A stretch of DNA of 64,000 nucleotides from Okeania sp. SIO1I7. GTDB lineage: Bacteria; Cyanobacteriota; Cyanobacteriia; Cyanobacteriales; Microcoleaceae. Location: positions 68,992-132,991 of the forward strand of contig JAAHGF010000021.1 in NCBI GenBank assembly GCA_010672585.1, read 5' to 3'. Positions 26,841 through 36,650 of this stretch are shown one piece after another. Within the stretch, counting starts at the first letter, position 1. Each line of letters starts with the position of its first letter. The notes below the pieces were generated by a model. It worked only from the letters and a program-made list of their open reading frames with translations, was not told the DNA's origin and made no database searches. The translations under genes and the position numbers were made by a program.

Positions 26841-28049
26841 ATGCAAATCCTAATGCTTTCCTCCACCTTTCCTTATCCTCCCAGCAGAGGTGGTACTCAA
26901 GTTAGAACTTTTAATCTACTCAAATATTTGAGTCAAAAACATTCTGTTACTTTGGTAACACAACGGTCTCCAGATGTCAATAATTTAGAAATAGATTCAT
27001 TGCGTTCTTATGTGGAAGAGTTGGCCGTATTTCCGCGCCCCCAAGAACCAAATCAGGGAACATTAGTAAAACTAAGACGTTTTAGTAATTTTTTGATTGA
27101 AGGTACTCCACCAAGTGTTCTTTCGATATATTCGCCAGCAATGCAAAATTGGGTGGATGAGTTTGTGGCAGCAGGTAAATGTGAGGCCATTACTTGCGAA
27201 CATTGTGTTAATGAAATTTATATTCGCCCTCAATGGCAACAACAACTAAAAACTCTAGTTAATGTCCATAGTTCGGTTTATGGTACTTGTAGGCAACAGT
27301 TAGAAACTGGTACAGCAGAAAAACCATTGCGAGATAGACTGAATCTTCCCTTATTGCTTCGTTATGAAAAGCGCTACTGTTCAAAATTTTCCTGTATAGT
27401 CGCAACAACTGAGGAAGATGGGAAACAACTGCAAGAGTTTAACCCCAATAGTCAAATATCGGTCATTCCTAATGGGGTAGATTTTACTCAGTTTCCTTAT
27501 CGAAGTAACGACCCAGGGGGACATCAATTAATTTTTGTGGGAGCTATGGATAATTTTCCTAATATTGATGCGGTTCGCTTTCTGACTTTGGAAATATTAC
27601 CCAAGGTACAAGAGCTTTATCCTGATACAACTTTAGCTCTGGTAGGAGCAAGACCAGTACCAGAAGTGCAGGAACTTTCAGCTCACCCAGGAGTAACAGT
27701 TACAGGTCGCGTACCTTCAATGGCAGAATATTTGCATCAAGCGACAGTTTGTGTGATTCCAATGCGTACTGGTTTTGGAATTAAAAATAAAACTTTAGAA
27801 GCAATGGCAGCAGGTACACCTGTTGTGGCCAGTGACCGTGGTTTGGAAGGTCTAGCAGTTGATGGTGCAAATACACCACTCAGAGCATTAAGAGCAAATC
27901 AAATAGCAGAATATGTAGAGGCCATTAGTCGGTTATTTGAGGATGGGCAATTAAGACAAACGTTGTCAGAAAATGGGCGATCGCTCATAGAAACGGAGTA
28001 TACTTGGGAAGTTCAAGGTCAGCGCTATGAGCAGGTATTGCTAGGATGA
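26841..28049 (+). CDS. Family 4 (GT-B) glycosyltransferase
   Basis: This is a GT4-type transferase of about 402 residues. It starts MQILMLSSTFPYPPSRGGTQ, the N-terminal glycine-rich loop of GT-B enzymes. VIPNGVD, IFVGAMDNFPNIDAV and the E-x7-E-like region FGIKNKTLEAMAAGTPVV are in the C-terminal donor domain. I prefer ATG at 26841, preceded by GAGGA, over a TTG at 26778 that adds 21 poorly matching residues. It overlaps the next gene by four bases (ATGA), so the two are translationally coupled. It is divergent from the sulfotransferase genes and likely part of the same surface-glycan locus. Confidence 0.9.
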   Translation: MQILMLSSTFPYPPSRGGTQVRTFNLLKYLSQKHSVTLVTQRSPDVNNLEIDSLRSYVEELAVFPRPQEPNQGTLVKLRRFSNFLIEGTPPSVLSIYSPAMQNWVDEFVAAGKCEAITCEHCVNEIYIRPQWQQQLKTLVNVHSSVYGTCRQQLETGTAEKPLRDRLNLPLLLRYEKRYCSKFSCIVATTEEDGKQLQEFNPNSQISVIPNGVDFTQFPYRSNDPGGHQLIFVGAMDNFPNIDAVRFLTLEILPKVQELYPDTTLALVGARPVPEVQELSAHPGVTVTGRVPSMAEYLHQATVCVIPMRTGFGIKNKTLEAMAAGTPVVASDRGLEGLAVDGANTPLRALRANQIAEYVEAISRLFEDGQLRQTLSENGRSLIETEYTWEVQGQRYEQVLLG

Positions 28050-29662
28050 TGAAAAAGAAGATTCACGACTCTAAAGCTAGTTACAATCAAGCTAAGTTTC
28101 CTAAAGTTGCTAAAACAGCTCAGAAATCTGATTATCCTAGAATTAAGAAAACTCCACAAATTAGCCGGATAACTACTGCTTCTAAATCTAGACATCAGAG
28201 GAGATTATCTAAATCTCAAAAGTTTTCTTTAACATCCTTACCTTGGAAAAAATGGATGGTTGAATGGATAGGGATAAGTTTATTATTTGGTGGCTCTGGT
28301 TTGATGGCAATGGGGGCATGGATTAGTGTAAAGTTAATTTCAGATCCGAATGCTATAGTCTGGTTTAATCAATTATTGCCACAGTGGACTCAATTTTATA
28401 TATCCGGGAATAAATCTTTGCAAACTCTTGAACAAATTAAAGGTAGTATCAAGGAGGAAGGGTTTAGTGCTGGAGAAACTTTTTCTCTTCCTAGTACAGT
28501 AGGAGATTCTAGTTTAGATGTATTAGTTCCAGTAATGAAGCAGATTGATTCTAGAGCTTCTTTACCCTGTGAAACTCCTTGTCGGAAATTAGTAGAGTTG
28601 CGAGTCTATCAATCAATTTTGTCTGTTAACCAACGAGAAGGGAGTAAACCATATTTTCGATTAGTTAATAGTTTACCACTCCAAGGTCCTGCTGAATCTT
28701 TTGTCATTTCATCTGTTATTGAGTCTGTCTCTGCTCCCCAAGGTTCAAATCAACCTTTACCTTTAACAACAGTACGTCGTTTTCAAGGCAAAGTTCCCGC
28801 TGCTGGAATTTGGTTTAGTATCAGTGGTCAAAGATTACAAAATAATAAAACTATTCCTTATGGGCAAATTGTCAATTACAACCCCAAAAAAAATTACTTG
28901 AGTTCGATGTTGGAATGGAAAAGTGCTGCTGGTCAAGCTCCCATTTGGCAGGAAATGACTGGAGGAGGAGATCCAGAGTTAGTGGTTGAGCAAACTGTGG
29001 GATTAGATCCTGATTTTGATATTTATTGGATTCAGCCACGAAAGTTTATACTTAATCCCATTGAGTTAGAGAAAATTTCCCTAGAGGAAGCTCCTATTGG
29101 AGATAGGTATTATCAAGATACTCTCAGATTAGCTCGTAATGGTTTATGGTCTGGTGCTTTTGCTTTAATTCAACCTTTACGACAGAATTTAATAGATAAA
29201 TCTCAATGGCCCCAAAAAGCACAAGCTCAATTTGATTTAATTAAATTTCATGCCAAGATTACAAAAGCTCAGGCGATCGCTTCTTGGGCAAGTCCAAGTC
29301 AAAAAGTTTTGGCTGGTTTAATTGATGGTCGTTGGCAAGAAAGTCTAAATGTGTTTGAAAATAATTTGAGCAGCACTTATGAGATTGGTAAATTACTGCA
29401 AAATGATACTGGTCGTCTCCGCAACCGAGTTGATGCTGCTTTAAGGGTAAATCAGGCTGAAACTAATGCGATGGCTTGGGGTGCTTTAATTGTGGCGAGT
29501 CAAAAGGGGCGAAGAAGGGCAACATCTTGGTTAAATAGGCAACCTCAGACTAGCGAGGAGGCAAAGGAAAAGATTGGGAGGTTATTGGATCAATTAGATG
29601 CTGCTTTTGCTAAGAAGGAGACTATACAACAGCAGAGAATTCAGCGAGGAGGGTTGTTATGA
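28046..29662 (+). CDS. Single-span membrane protein coupled to GT4
   Basis: This 538-residue protein has a very basic cytoplasmic N-terminus (1-70, Lys/Ser-rich), one membrane helix (about 75-97, WIGISLLFGGSGLMAMGAWI) and a large C-terminal, probably periplasmic, domain. The C-terminal part (360-530) is helical and may contain TPR-like repeats (ARNGLWSGAFALIQPL; QALIDGRWQESLN-type). I do not recognise a named family; similar proteins are annotated as hypothetical in cyanobacteria. It shares ATGA with the glycosyltransferase, which suggests a joint role in glycan assembly or export. Confidence 0.75.
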   Translation: MMKKKIHDSKASYNQAKFPKVAKTAQKSDYPRIKKTPQISRITTASKSRHQRRLSKSQKFSLTSLPWKKWMVEWIGISLLFGGSGLMAMGAWISVKLISDPNAIVWFNQLLPQWTQFYISGNKSLQTLEQIKGSIKEEGFSAGETFSLPSTVGDSSLDVLVPVMKQIDSRASLPCETPCRKLVELRVYQSILSVNQREGSKPYFRLVNSLPLQGPAESFVISSVIESVSAPQGSNQPLPLTTVRRFQGKVPAAGIWFSISGQRLQNNKTIPYGQIVNYNPKKNYLSSMLEWKSAAGQAPIWQEMTGGGDPELVVEQTVGLDPDFDIYWIQPRKFILNPIELEKISLEEAPIGDRYYQDTLRLARNGLWSGAFALIQPLRQNLIDKSQWPQKAQAQFDLIKFHAKITKAQAIASWASPSQKVLAGLIDGRWQESLNVFENNLSSTYEIGKLLQNDTGRLRNRVDAALRVNQAETNAMAWGALIVASQKGRRRATSWLNRQPQTSEEAKEKIGRLLDQLDAAFAKKETIQQQRIQRGGLL

Positions 29663-29903
29663 AGTCAGAAGTCAGAAGTTAGAGTTCAGGAGTCAGTCCT
29701 CAGGAGTCAGGAGAAGATAAATTTTTGGTAGTAGTGCATTGTAATTATTTTGGTTATGGAGCATGAGAGTGGGAGCATCTTGCTCCCTGAATAGGTGTTG
29801 AGTATTCCCATCTATACTAAAGTTTGAAGTTAAGTTTGCAGCACGGAATAAATTTGTAAATTTGAGAGGAGCGAGAATGTCCTAATATTAATGGCAAGTG
29901 CTG

Positions 29904-30125
29904 TAATATTTCTATCAGGACTTAAGCAAAGGAACTATATATAGTAGATAAAAACTATAGCACTATGGTACATATAGTGTTTTTGTTGGAAAAATGCATA
30001 AGTTCTGTCTATAATATTTCTATCAGGACTTAAGCAAAGGCGCTATATATAGTAGATAAAAACTATAGCACTATGGTACATATAGTGTTTTTGTTAGAAA
30101 AATGCGTAAGTTCTGTCTATAATAT
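29904..30125. repeat. Two 108-bp tandem repeats
   Basis: TAATATTTCTATCAGGACTT begins at 29904 and again at 30012, with three or so differences over 108 bases; a third start is visible at 30120. Each copy contains ACTATAGCACTATGGTACAT, which can fold back with TATATAGT. Upstream (29663-29903) there are only CAGAAGTCAG/AGGAGTCAG short repeats. Confidence 0.9.
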
Positions 30126-30298
30126 TTCTAATCTCAAGTCCCCTCGGGTTCGGTATAAAAAAATTTTCCATCCTCGCGCCATTGCCACATCTTTCTTTAT
30201 CTACCTATCTATCCAAACTCCCCACCCTCTTTATCTAATTACACTGATGCTACCGGATTTAATATAGCGTTACTATGCAGGTCTAGCAAATTTTTTAA

Positions 30299-30323
30299 TT
30301 GGGTTTCCATTACGTCAACCCAA
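30299..30323. repeat. TTGGGTT/AACCCAA hairpin
   Basis: TTGGGTT-TCCATTACGTC-AACCCAA followed by CCTAC; same family as 15658. It lies 14 bases from the 3' end of the pentapeptide gene and may terminate it. Confidence 0.7.
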
Positions 30324-30336
30324 CCTACTATCTATA

Positions 30337-32226
30337 TTATTCGTGAGTTGAACCGTCTGGCATTGTTGCACCTTTCAAGTTAGCTTTATTATTGCCTTCA
30401 CCAAAGTTTGTACCAGTTATATTTGCTTCTTTTAAGTTTGCTTTTTCTAAATTGGAATTCATCAAAATTGCCCCACGCAAGTCTGCTAAAGTTAGGTTAG
30501 CATTACTCAAATTAGTGTGACTCAAATTTGTACCACAAAGGTTTGCTTCACTTAAATTAACACCAGTAAGTGTCTGATTATTAGACAAAGATAAGCTGAC
30601 TAAATTGGCACCAGTTAGGTTGGCAGCACAAAGGTTAACTTGATTAAAATTTTGTACATTTTTTAGGTCAGTTTGACTAAGGTTTGCTGCTGTTAAATTA
30701 ACATTGTATAAATTGGCATGAGCAAAATTTGTTTGACTAAGGTTTGCTGCTGTTAAATTAACACCATGTAATTTAGCAAAGACAAAACTTGTTTGATTAA
30801 GGTCTGCTAATTTTAGGTCTGCATATCGTATAGATGCTTGATTCAAATTAGCTTGATTGAGATTAGCTTCTATAAATTTTGTGTTATCCAAATTTGCTTT
30901 AATTAACTGAGCATTACTTAAATTTGTATCACTTAAATCGGAGTTACTCAGATTAGTTGAATTTAGATTTGCTCCTTGTAGGTTTGCTCCTCTTAAGTGT
31001 ACATTACTCAAGTCACAGCCAGCTAGATTTACTTCTGATAATGAAGCACTAGGAGCAATAAAATAAACACCTAATTTAGTGTGATTAAAACTTTTTGGAA
31101 AAACAGTTGCTTCGCTACAAAGTGCTTGATTCATTTTAACCATTTGCAGGTTTGCTCTTTCAAATTTTGCATTTAATAAATTCACTTTACTCAAATTAGC
31201 TTGACTCAAATCTGCATTAGTAAAATTCGCATTTCTCAAATTTAATCTACTCAAATTCGCTTTTGTGAGATTTGCACTACTGAAGTTTACATTATTTGAA
31301 AGTTGAGAATTACTCAAATTAACTCCCCTCAAGTTAGCTTCAGTAAAATTTGCAGACTCTAAATTAGCTTCACTGAGATTCACATTTCTGAACTTTGCCT
31401 TTTCTAGTTTCACAGAATTCATTTGCGCTTTATTCAAATTCGTATTAATAAACTTAGTGTGACTTAAATTGGCTGAATACAACTTAATTTCAGAGAGGTT
31501 AGCACTTTTAAATTTTGCTCCTGTAAAGTTAAAATCTCTTAAATCTGCACCACTCAAATTTGCACCATTAAAATTAGCATTACTCAAATTTAATGCTGAA
31601 TCATTAAAAGACTTCCCACTCAAATCAATACCTGCCAAATTAATCCCAGTAAAATCTCTTTCTCCTTCACTATATCTACGCAAAAATTCCTCAGTACTAA
31701 CCACAGATTCTTGACTTTCTTCTTCCTCTTCTTCCTCCTCCTCTTCTTCATCTACCATCATCGAAATATCCTGAAATTCCATTTCATTCTCATCAACAAC
31801 TCCAGGTAAATATTCCACTTCTTCCTCCTCCTCCTCTTCTTCATCTACCACCATCGAAATACCTTGAAATCCCATTTCACTTTCATCAATAACTCCAGAC
31901 AAATATTCCACCTCATCCAAACTTTTCACACTTGCTGCAAATCTTCGATTAATTTCCACCTCATCCAAACTTTCACCATCATCAAAACGATAAATTAATC
32001 CCTGAATAATTTCTGAATCACTCGTCAAAACTCCCACTTCTCTTTCCAAACTTTGATTGCCAGAAGCTAAAAAATTATGACTCCCCACAAAAGCAAACCT
32101 CTCATCACACACCAAAAAATTTTCGTGAGTTCCTAACAACTTCAACCGAAATACACCAGGATAACTTTCTTCCAATTCTTGTAAATCTCCCAAAGAATTA
32201 TATTTCCAACCTTTGCCAATATTCAA
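30337..32226 (-). CDS. PLD-like / pentapeptide-repeat chimera, 5'-truncated
   Basis: This 629-residue frame combines the end of a phospholipase-D-like domain (1-110: THENFLVCDERFAFVGSHNF) with two acidic repeats (about 110-170, each ending in a poly-Glu run) and a long pentapeptide-repeat beta helix (about 175-620, A(N/D)LSxxNL patterns). The HxK motif has Asn instead of Lys (H-E-N). The frame is open upstream to 32409 and encodes more PLD domain (LETVKERLIIVSPWLNC), but no ATG, GTG or TTG lies there; TTG at 32226 is the first possible start. An R4 repeat abuts the frame at 32405, so the original 5' end was probably lost. It may be expressed in truncated form or not at all. Confidence 0.7.
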   Translation of the reverse strand: MNIGKGWKYNSLGDLQELEESYPGVFRLKLLGTHENFLVCDERFAFVGSHNFLASGNQSLEREVGVLTSDSEIIQGLIYRFDDGESLDEVEINRRFAASVKSLDEVEYLSGVIDESEMGFQGISMVVDEEEEEEEEVEYLPGVVDENEMEFQDISMMVDEEEEEEEEEEESQESVVSTEEFLRRYSEGERDFTGINLAGIDLSGKSFNDSALNLSNANFNGANLSGADLRDFNFTGAKFKSANLSEIKLYSANLSHTKFINTNLNKAQMNSVKLEKAKFRNVNLSEANLESANFTEANLRGVNLSNSQLSNNVNFSSANLTKANLSRLNLRNANFTNADLSQANLSKVNLLNAKFERANLQMVKMNQALCSEATVFPKSFNHTKLGVYFIAPSASLSEVNLAGCDLSNVHLRGANLQGANLNSTNLSNSDLSDTNLSNAQLIKANLDNTKFIEANLNQANLNQASIRYADLKLADLNQTSFVFAKLHGVNLTAANLSQTNFAHANLYNVNLTAANLSQTDLKNVQNFNQVNLCAANLTGANLVSLSLSNNQTLTGVNLSEANLCGTNLSHTNLSNANLTLADLRGAILMNSNLEKANLKEANITGTNFGEGNNKANLKGATMPDGSTHE

Positions 32227-32404
32227 GCGATCGCCTAAATATCCCCAACCAATATCTATCTGACAATTGCTGTTTAAACAATCCTTGAATTTCTTAAGTA
32301 AATGTTCATCAATACTATTACAGTTTAACCAAGGGGAAACAATAATTAATCGTTCTTTAACTGTTTCTAATGCTTCGATTAATACACCACGACTATTAGT
32401 ACGG

Positions 32405-32552
32405 TCATTTCAGTTATCAGTTATCAGTTATCAGTTATCAGTTAGCGGAGGAACTACATTATCAGTACTTCTGCAATAAGGAGGCTTGAAATACCGAAGT
32501 TTATTTTTTTCATCCCCTTAAAAGGGGAGGCTTGAGACTTTATTTTTTGGTC
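32405..32552. repeat. R4 repeat truncating the PLD gene
   Basis: CATTTCAGTTATCAGTTATC iterations, then TACTTCTGCAATAAGGAGG, CCCCTTAAAAGGGG and TTATTTTTTGGTCA. Compare 17056 and 56866. The PLD reading frame ends exactly where the repeat starts. Confidence 0.85.
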
Positions 32553-32619
32553 AAACACTAATTTTTTTTGATACTCTTCAGTCTTTATTTTGCCAATAGT
32601 CCGAAGATTTATATTGAAT

Positions 32620-32862
32620 TTATGTAGTTGATTTTATGGGATTATTGAAAGCTAATAATTCATCTAAACGTAGAGTTAAAGCAACAAAATTTTCCTGTAA
32701 ATTTTCGATGTATTGTGCTTCTGGTCGATGATTAAAATTTTCTATTTGCTCGTCTAAAGTATGTTTCAGTTTAACAACATATTTTTTGAGAGTAATTTGT
32801 TGTTTTTCCAATTGTGAAACCTTGGCTGCTAGAGCAGATAAATTTGATTCTAAGTCAGACAT
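32620..32862 (-). CDS. Small coiled-coil protein
   Basis: This 80-residue protein from ATG at 32862 (MSDLESNLSALAAKVSQLEK) is fully helical with regular heptads (LEKQQITLKKYVVKLKHTLD). A longer frame from 32895 adds MYLIHKKTAVI, which does not fit. The family is unknown. It could be an oligomerisation or adaptor protein. It is followed by an R4 repeat, and its 5' side (32863-33221) has TGTTGCC microsatellites but no other gene. Confidence 0.55.
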   Translation of the reverse strand: MSDLESNLSALAAKVSQLEKQQITLKKYVVKLKHTLDEQIENFNHRPEAQYIENLQENFVALTLRLDELLAFNNPIKSTT

Positions 32863-33134
32863 AATTACAGCAGTTTTCTTGTGGATGAGGTACAAAGTTT
32901 TATTGCTCTAGGCAACAGCTCATCTGGCAACAGGGAATATAGGAATAAATAGTCTTATAACTGTACCTCACTATCCTCAAAAGTCCTGTAACTTGTAGAG
33001 ACATTGGCACATTCATTGTAAAACATTATAATAACAATTTAGTTTGATAATTATAGCAATGTGCGCTGGCTTATGTACAAATTACAAGAACTTTCCAATA
33101 GCTAAAAGTCCTACATTATCGGTTTTTTATTACC

Positions 33135-33182
33135 TCTGTTGCCTGTTGTATGTTGCCTGTTGTCTGTTGCCTGTTGCCTACC
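33135..33182. repeat. TGTTGCC heptanucleotide repeats
   Basis: Several iterations of TGTTGCC/TGTTGTC; the complementary CAGGCAA iterations occur at about 61806-61836. This is a short tandemly repeated repeat typical of filamentous cyanobacteria. Confidence 0.8.
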
Positions 33183-33221
33183 CACAACGTTATACTGCTC
33201 TCAAGCAGAAGATTAGAAATT

Positions 33222-34043
33222 ATGTTACTTGAACTCACAAAAAAAACTCTAGCATTTTATTTGGAAGATATTGAAACTCCTATCGGTAAAGCTATTAACT
33301 TTATTCTGCTATTTTTGATTTTATTTTCTTCAGCTATCTTTGTTGCCGAGACTTATCCAATTCCAGAGAATATTTTTATCATACTAGAACTAATCAATGA
33401 TGCTATTTTAGTGTTTTTTGCCATTGAATATTTACTGAGATTTTGGTGTGCAGAACAAAAAATAAAGTTTGTTTTTAGTTTTTTTTCTATTATTGATTTA
33501 CTAGCAATTTTACCTATTTTTCCAGGAATTTTAGAACTGAGTTTTATTAGAATTATCAGATGGTTCCGAATTCTAAAATTAATTCGATTTCTCAAATTAA
33601 AAATTTATATTTTTCAGATTAGTACAGAAGATGGAGTGATTTTTGCCAGAATATTATTTACTTTATTTACAATTATTTTTATCTTTTCTGGCTTGATTTA
33701 TCAAGTAGAGCACCGCGTAAATCCTGAATCATTTAAGAATTTTTTAGATGCTGTATATTTTTCAGTTGTTACAATGACAACTGTTGGATTTGGCGATTTA
33801 ATTCCTATTTCAGAAAGTGGTCGTTTATTAACCGTTTTAATGATATTAACAGGTATTAGTTTAATTCCTTCTCAACTGGGGGATTTAATTAAACAACTTA
33901 TAAAAACAACTAAAAATATAGAAAAATCATGCAGTGGTTGTGGTTTTTCTATCCACGATATAGATGCCAAATTCTGTAAAATATGTGGTACAGAGTTGAG
34001 TCTTTCTCAAACAAATCATCTTAATGATATCAAATCTGGTTAA
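33222..34043 (+). CDS. Voltage-gated-type potassium channel with zinc-ribbon tail
   Basis: This 273-residue six-helix channel of the Kv/ion_trans type starts MLLELTKKTLAFYLED. S1-S3 are hydrophobic, and S4 carries regularly spaced arginines (IRIIRWFRILKLIRFLKL, about 105-122). The pore loop has the selectivity filter TMTTVGFGDL (about 178-187), then S6. The C-terminus ends in C-x2-C and C-x2-C pairs (CSGCGFSIHDIDAKFCKICG), a zinc ribbon after S6. An earlier ATG at 33150 lies in microsatellite sequence, so 33222 is preferred. It probably conducts potassium across the plasma membrane with a metal-binding cytosolic tail as regulator (inferred). Confidence 0.9.
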   Translation: MLLELTKKTLAFYLEDIETPIGKAINFILLFLILFSSAIFVAETYPIPENIFIILELINDAILVFFAIEYLLRFWCAEQKIKFVFSFFSIIDLLAILPIFPGILELSFIRIIRWFRILKLIRFLKLKIYIFQISTEDGVIFARILFTLFTIIFIFSGLIYQVEHRVNPESFKNFLDAVYFSVVTMTTVGFGDLIPISESGRLLTVLMILTGISLIPSQLGDLIKQLIKTTKNIEKSCSGCGFSIHDIDAKFCKICGTELSLSQTNHLNDIKSG

Positions 34044-34187
34044 ACAGTTATAGAATAGTTAAGTCAGGAGGAGAAAGAATTACAAAGATGAGCGTAGTTA
34101 TGACTATTGGAGAATTTTTTTATGTCCAATAAAACGGATTTGATATTATTTCCCTGTACAGACGTTGTATGCAACCTCCCTACTCCC

Positions 34188-34254
34188 TCTTTTCAAGGAG
34201 AGGTAATTGTTAATTATCAATTATTAATTATTAATTATTAATTATTAATTATTA
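34188..34254. repeat. Partial R1 repeat
   Basis: TTTTCAAGGAGAGGTAATTG then TTAATTA iterations; the last iteration overlaps the stop codon of the following minus-strand gene. Confidence 0.8.
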
Positions 34255-36626
34255 ACGCTTCGCTTTAAACTTCGGAGTAAATTTTTTAATCTAGTTAAAT
34301 TAACTTCCTTATTACCATAACGCCATCCCACATAAGCTTCAGAAATTTCTTCAATTATTTCTACTTCATTGATAGAATTATATTCCTTAATAGCTTTAGT
34401 ATATTCAAAAGGTGTCTGAAAACGATGTTTAACTAATCCCTTACTCGCCATCAAACTCAACATTTGTTGATATATACTTTCCACTGGAGATAACTTAGCT
34501 AACCACCGACCGTAACGCCATTCTCGCCAAAATATATACAATAACCATCCCAAGAAAGCTAAAGAAGTAGCTAAAATTAAACCAGTAAATATCCCTTGCC
34601 AACCTTGAGAAAACAGAGCAAAAAACCAACTAATAATTCCCAATACCCAAAGGAATATTCCACCAATAAATCTCTCTAAAAAACCAGTTACAGGAGAAGG
34701 CAACCAACCAGCTACCCACTTCCAAAAAGTCATTAATGCACTAAAAGTTTCATTCTTTTCAATAGAAGGAGGAGTTAAAGGCATTCCCGGAATAGGATTA
34801 AAAGCAAACCATCCATACCCAGGAAAATATACCTCCGTCATCATATAAGCATCTGTATTCTTAACCACATATAAACCAGTAAAAGGATTAAATTCCCCAG
34901 CAGAATAACCCGCTACTAATCTTGCCGGAATTCCAATAGAACGTAACATTATTGTCAAAACAGTAGAGAAGTGGTCGCCATAACCACCGATGATTTTCTC
35001 CCCTTCCGGGCTATTTTGATAACCGAACAAAAAAGCTGATACTAAATCTTCACCTTCAGCAAAAAATGGAGGTTCCTTTTGCAGTTTATAATTAGGATTT
35101 TGTTTGAGATATTGGGCTAAATAAAGTGCTTTTTCATAGGGCGATGTTATGGGATTACTTGATTGAGCAACTTTATTTTTGTTCGCTAATATCTCCTCTG
35201 TTTTTTCTCTTACCTTTTCCGCAATTTCTGGAGGAATTTGTAGATAATATTTCCTAATAGTTTCTGGGTAATTTGTACCTACCTGATTCAAAAGAGTACG
35301 GTCTCGATAAGGAACATCAGAAATGACTGTGTACGTTAAACCCTCCCTCAGTTCAAGAGGAGAACGCAAATTACCATCAGGATCTATGGCAATTTTTTCA
35401 GTGGGAAAATATACTTCCCTTGCTTGATATAAAGCTGGAATTAAATTCGGCAACTGAGAAACAATTGTGTAGCTTTGAATTACCTCTCTAGTTTCATTCT
35501 CATACCTATTTCTCGGCCAGTTAACATAAAATTGGTAAGACCAACGAGGGCGATTTAAAGTAAAAGAATTATCATTCCGAGAAATTTCCCAACCTTCACC
35601 GGTATACTTATCAAAAGCCAAAACTCGCCAAAAACCCTCAGCTTGAGACCTCACCCGCATCACAACTTGAGGCTCTAATTGCCCTCGTAAATTTTGATTT
35701 ATTTTAGTATTAAATCCATAATAATAAGTACTATCTAAACTTCCTGGACCTGATTCTTGATTAGTTCCACTTCCTCCACCAGAATCATCTCCATCCCCTC
35801 TACCTTGACTAATATAACCAGGGTTCGTAATAGTCCGACCATCAAAATTTTCTACATCAAAATTAATCGGCGCACTAACAGGAAAAGTTCGTACTTGATA
35901 ACCAGGTAATCTAGGTAAAAGAGCAAAAATTCCTAGACCTAATCCAATAATTACTAATAATAATATTGTTAATCGCTTGGGAGATAAAGTCGCATTTAAT
36001 AAAGATATTTTCTTCTGCTTTTTCTTGACTTCTGATGTTCGACCTAAAATTCTCGACTCTAAACCTAACCTAGACCTATAATCTAAAATCAGGCAAGGAA
36101 TAGCGATCGCTATAAATAACAGCAACACTGGGCCATAAGTTAAAGTTTGACTGATAGTACCTGCGACCCCTAACAAAATTAGCCCGATAGTCATCGAATA
36201 ACCCAAATCTTTCCGTTTAGGCAAATCAAAGCTGTGTAAGACCTGAATTTGAATCAAGAATTCTGCTAATACCAGTCGCGTATCACTCAACTCAGTCACT
36301 AACCTACCCAAAAAAGCAGCTAACACCAATAACATTCCGATCGCCAAACAAAATTGAGTTGGTATATTTCGTTTGTAGCGCTTATACCAACTCCAAATTG
36401 CCCCCACAATACTTAGGGGAGCTGCCCAAAAAGTTAAAGGAAGTTCGTCTGTTGCTACCCCCGCAGCCACATCAACAGCAATAATACCTACTATAACTAA
36501 CGCCTGCACCATGACTCGCAATAGAATAGAATTTTCAGGAACAGGTTTAGGTGCTGCTTCTATCTGTCGCCACAGAGGTCCTAATATAGGAAGGTTTCGC
36601 ACTTCCCAACCAGAAAAATTAGACAT
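34245..36626 (-). CDS. TgpA-like transglutaminase-domain membrane protein, catalytic triad lost
   Basis: This 793-residue protein has the TgpA layout: an N-terminal block of six or so membrane helices (about 25-260, DUF3488-like), a periplasmic domain with a transglutaminase core (about 500-620), a further membrane helix near 690 and a C-terminal DUF4129-like tail. The core is recognisable (LRSIGIPARLVAGY), but the triad positions read G550 (GGYGDHF, Cys expected), Y594 (DAYMMTEVYF, His expected) and N610 (FAFNPIPG, Asp expected). It is therefore unlikely to be catalytic. The role of TgpA-type proteins in the cell envelope is poorly known. The stop codon lies in an R1 repeat, and R1-like repeats also lie just upstream of the ATG. 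Confidence 0.88.
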   Translation of the reverse strand: MSNFSGWEVRNLPILGPLWRQIEAAPKPVPENSILLRVMVQALVIVGIIAVDVAAGVATDELPLTFWAAPLSIVGAIWSWYKRYKRNIPTQFCLAIGMLLVLAAFLGRLVTELSDTRLVLAEFLIQIQVLHSFDLPKRKDLGYSMTIGLILLGVAGTISQTLTYGPVLLLFIAIAIPCLILDYRSRLGLESRILGRTSEVKKKQKKISLLNATLSPKRLTILLLVIIGLGLGIFALLPRLPGYQVRTFPVSAPINFDVENFDGRTITNPGYISQGRGDGDDSGGGSGTNQESGPGSLDSTYYYGFNTKINQNLRGQLEPQVVMRVRSQAEGFWRVLAFDKYTGEGWEISRNDNSFTLNRPRWSYQFYVNWPRNRYENETREVIQSYTIVSQLPNLIPALYQAREVYFPTEKIAIDPDGNLRSPLELREGLTYTVISDVPYRDRTLLNQVGTNYPETIRKYYLQIPPEIAEKVREKTEEILANKNKVAQSSNPITSPYEKALYLAQYLKQNPNYKLQKEPPFFAEGEDLVSAFLFGYQNSPEGEKIIGGYGDHFSTVLTIMLRSIGIPARLVAGYSAGEFNPFTGLYVVKNTDAYMMTEVYFPGYGWFAFNPIPGMPLTPPSIEKNETFSALMTFWKWVAGWLPSPVTGFLERFIGGIFLWVLGIISWFFALFSQGWQGIFTGLILATSLAFLGWLLYIFWREWRYGRWLAKLSPVESIYQQMLSLMASKGLVKHRFQTPFEYTKAIKEYNSINEVEIIEEISEAYVGWRYGNKEVNLTRLKNLLRSLKRSVNN

Positions 36627-36650
36627 AATTTTTGGTAGATGCTTTTCAAT

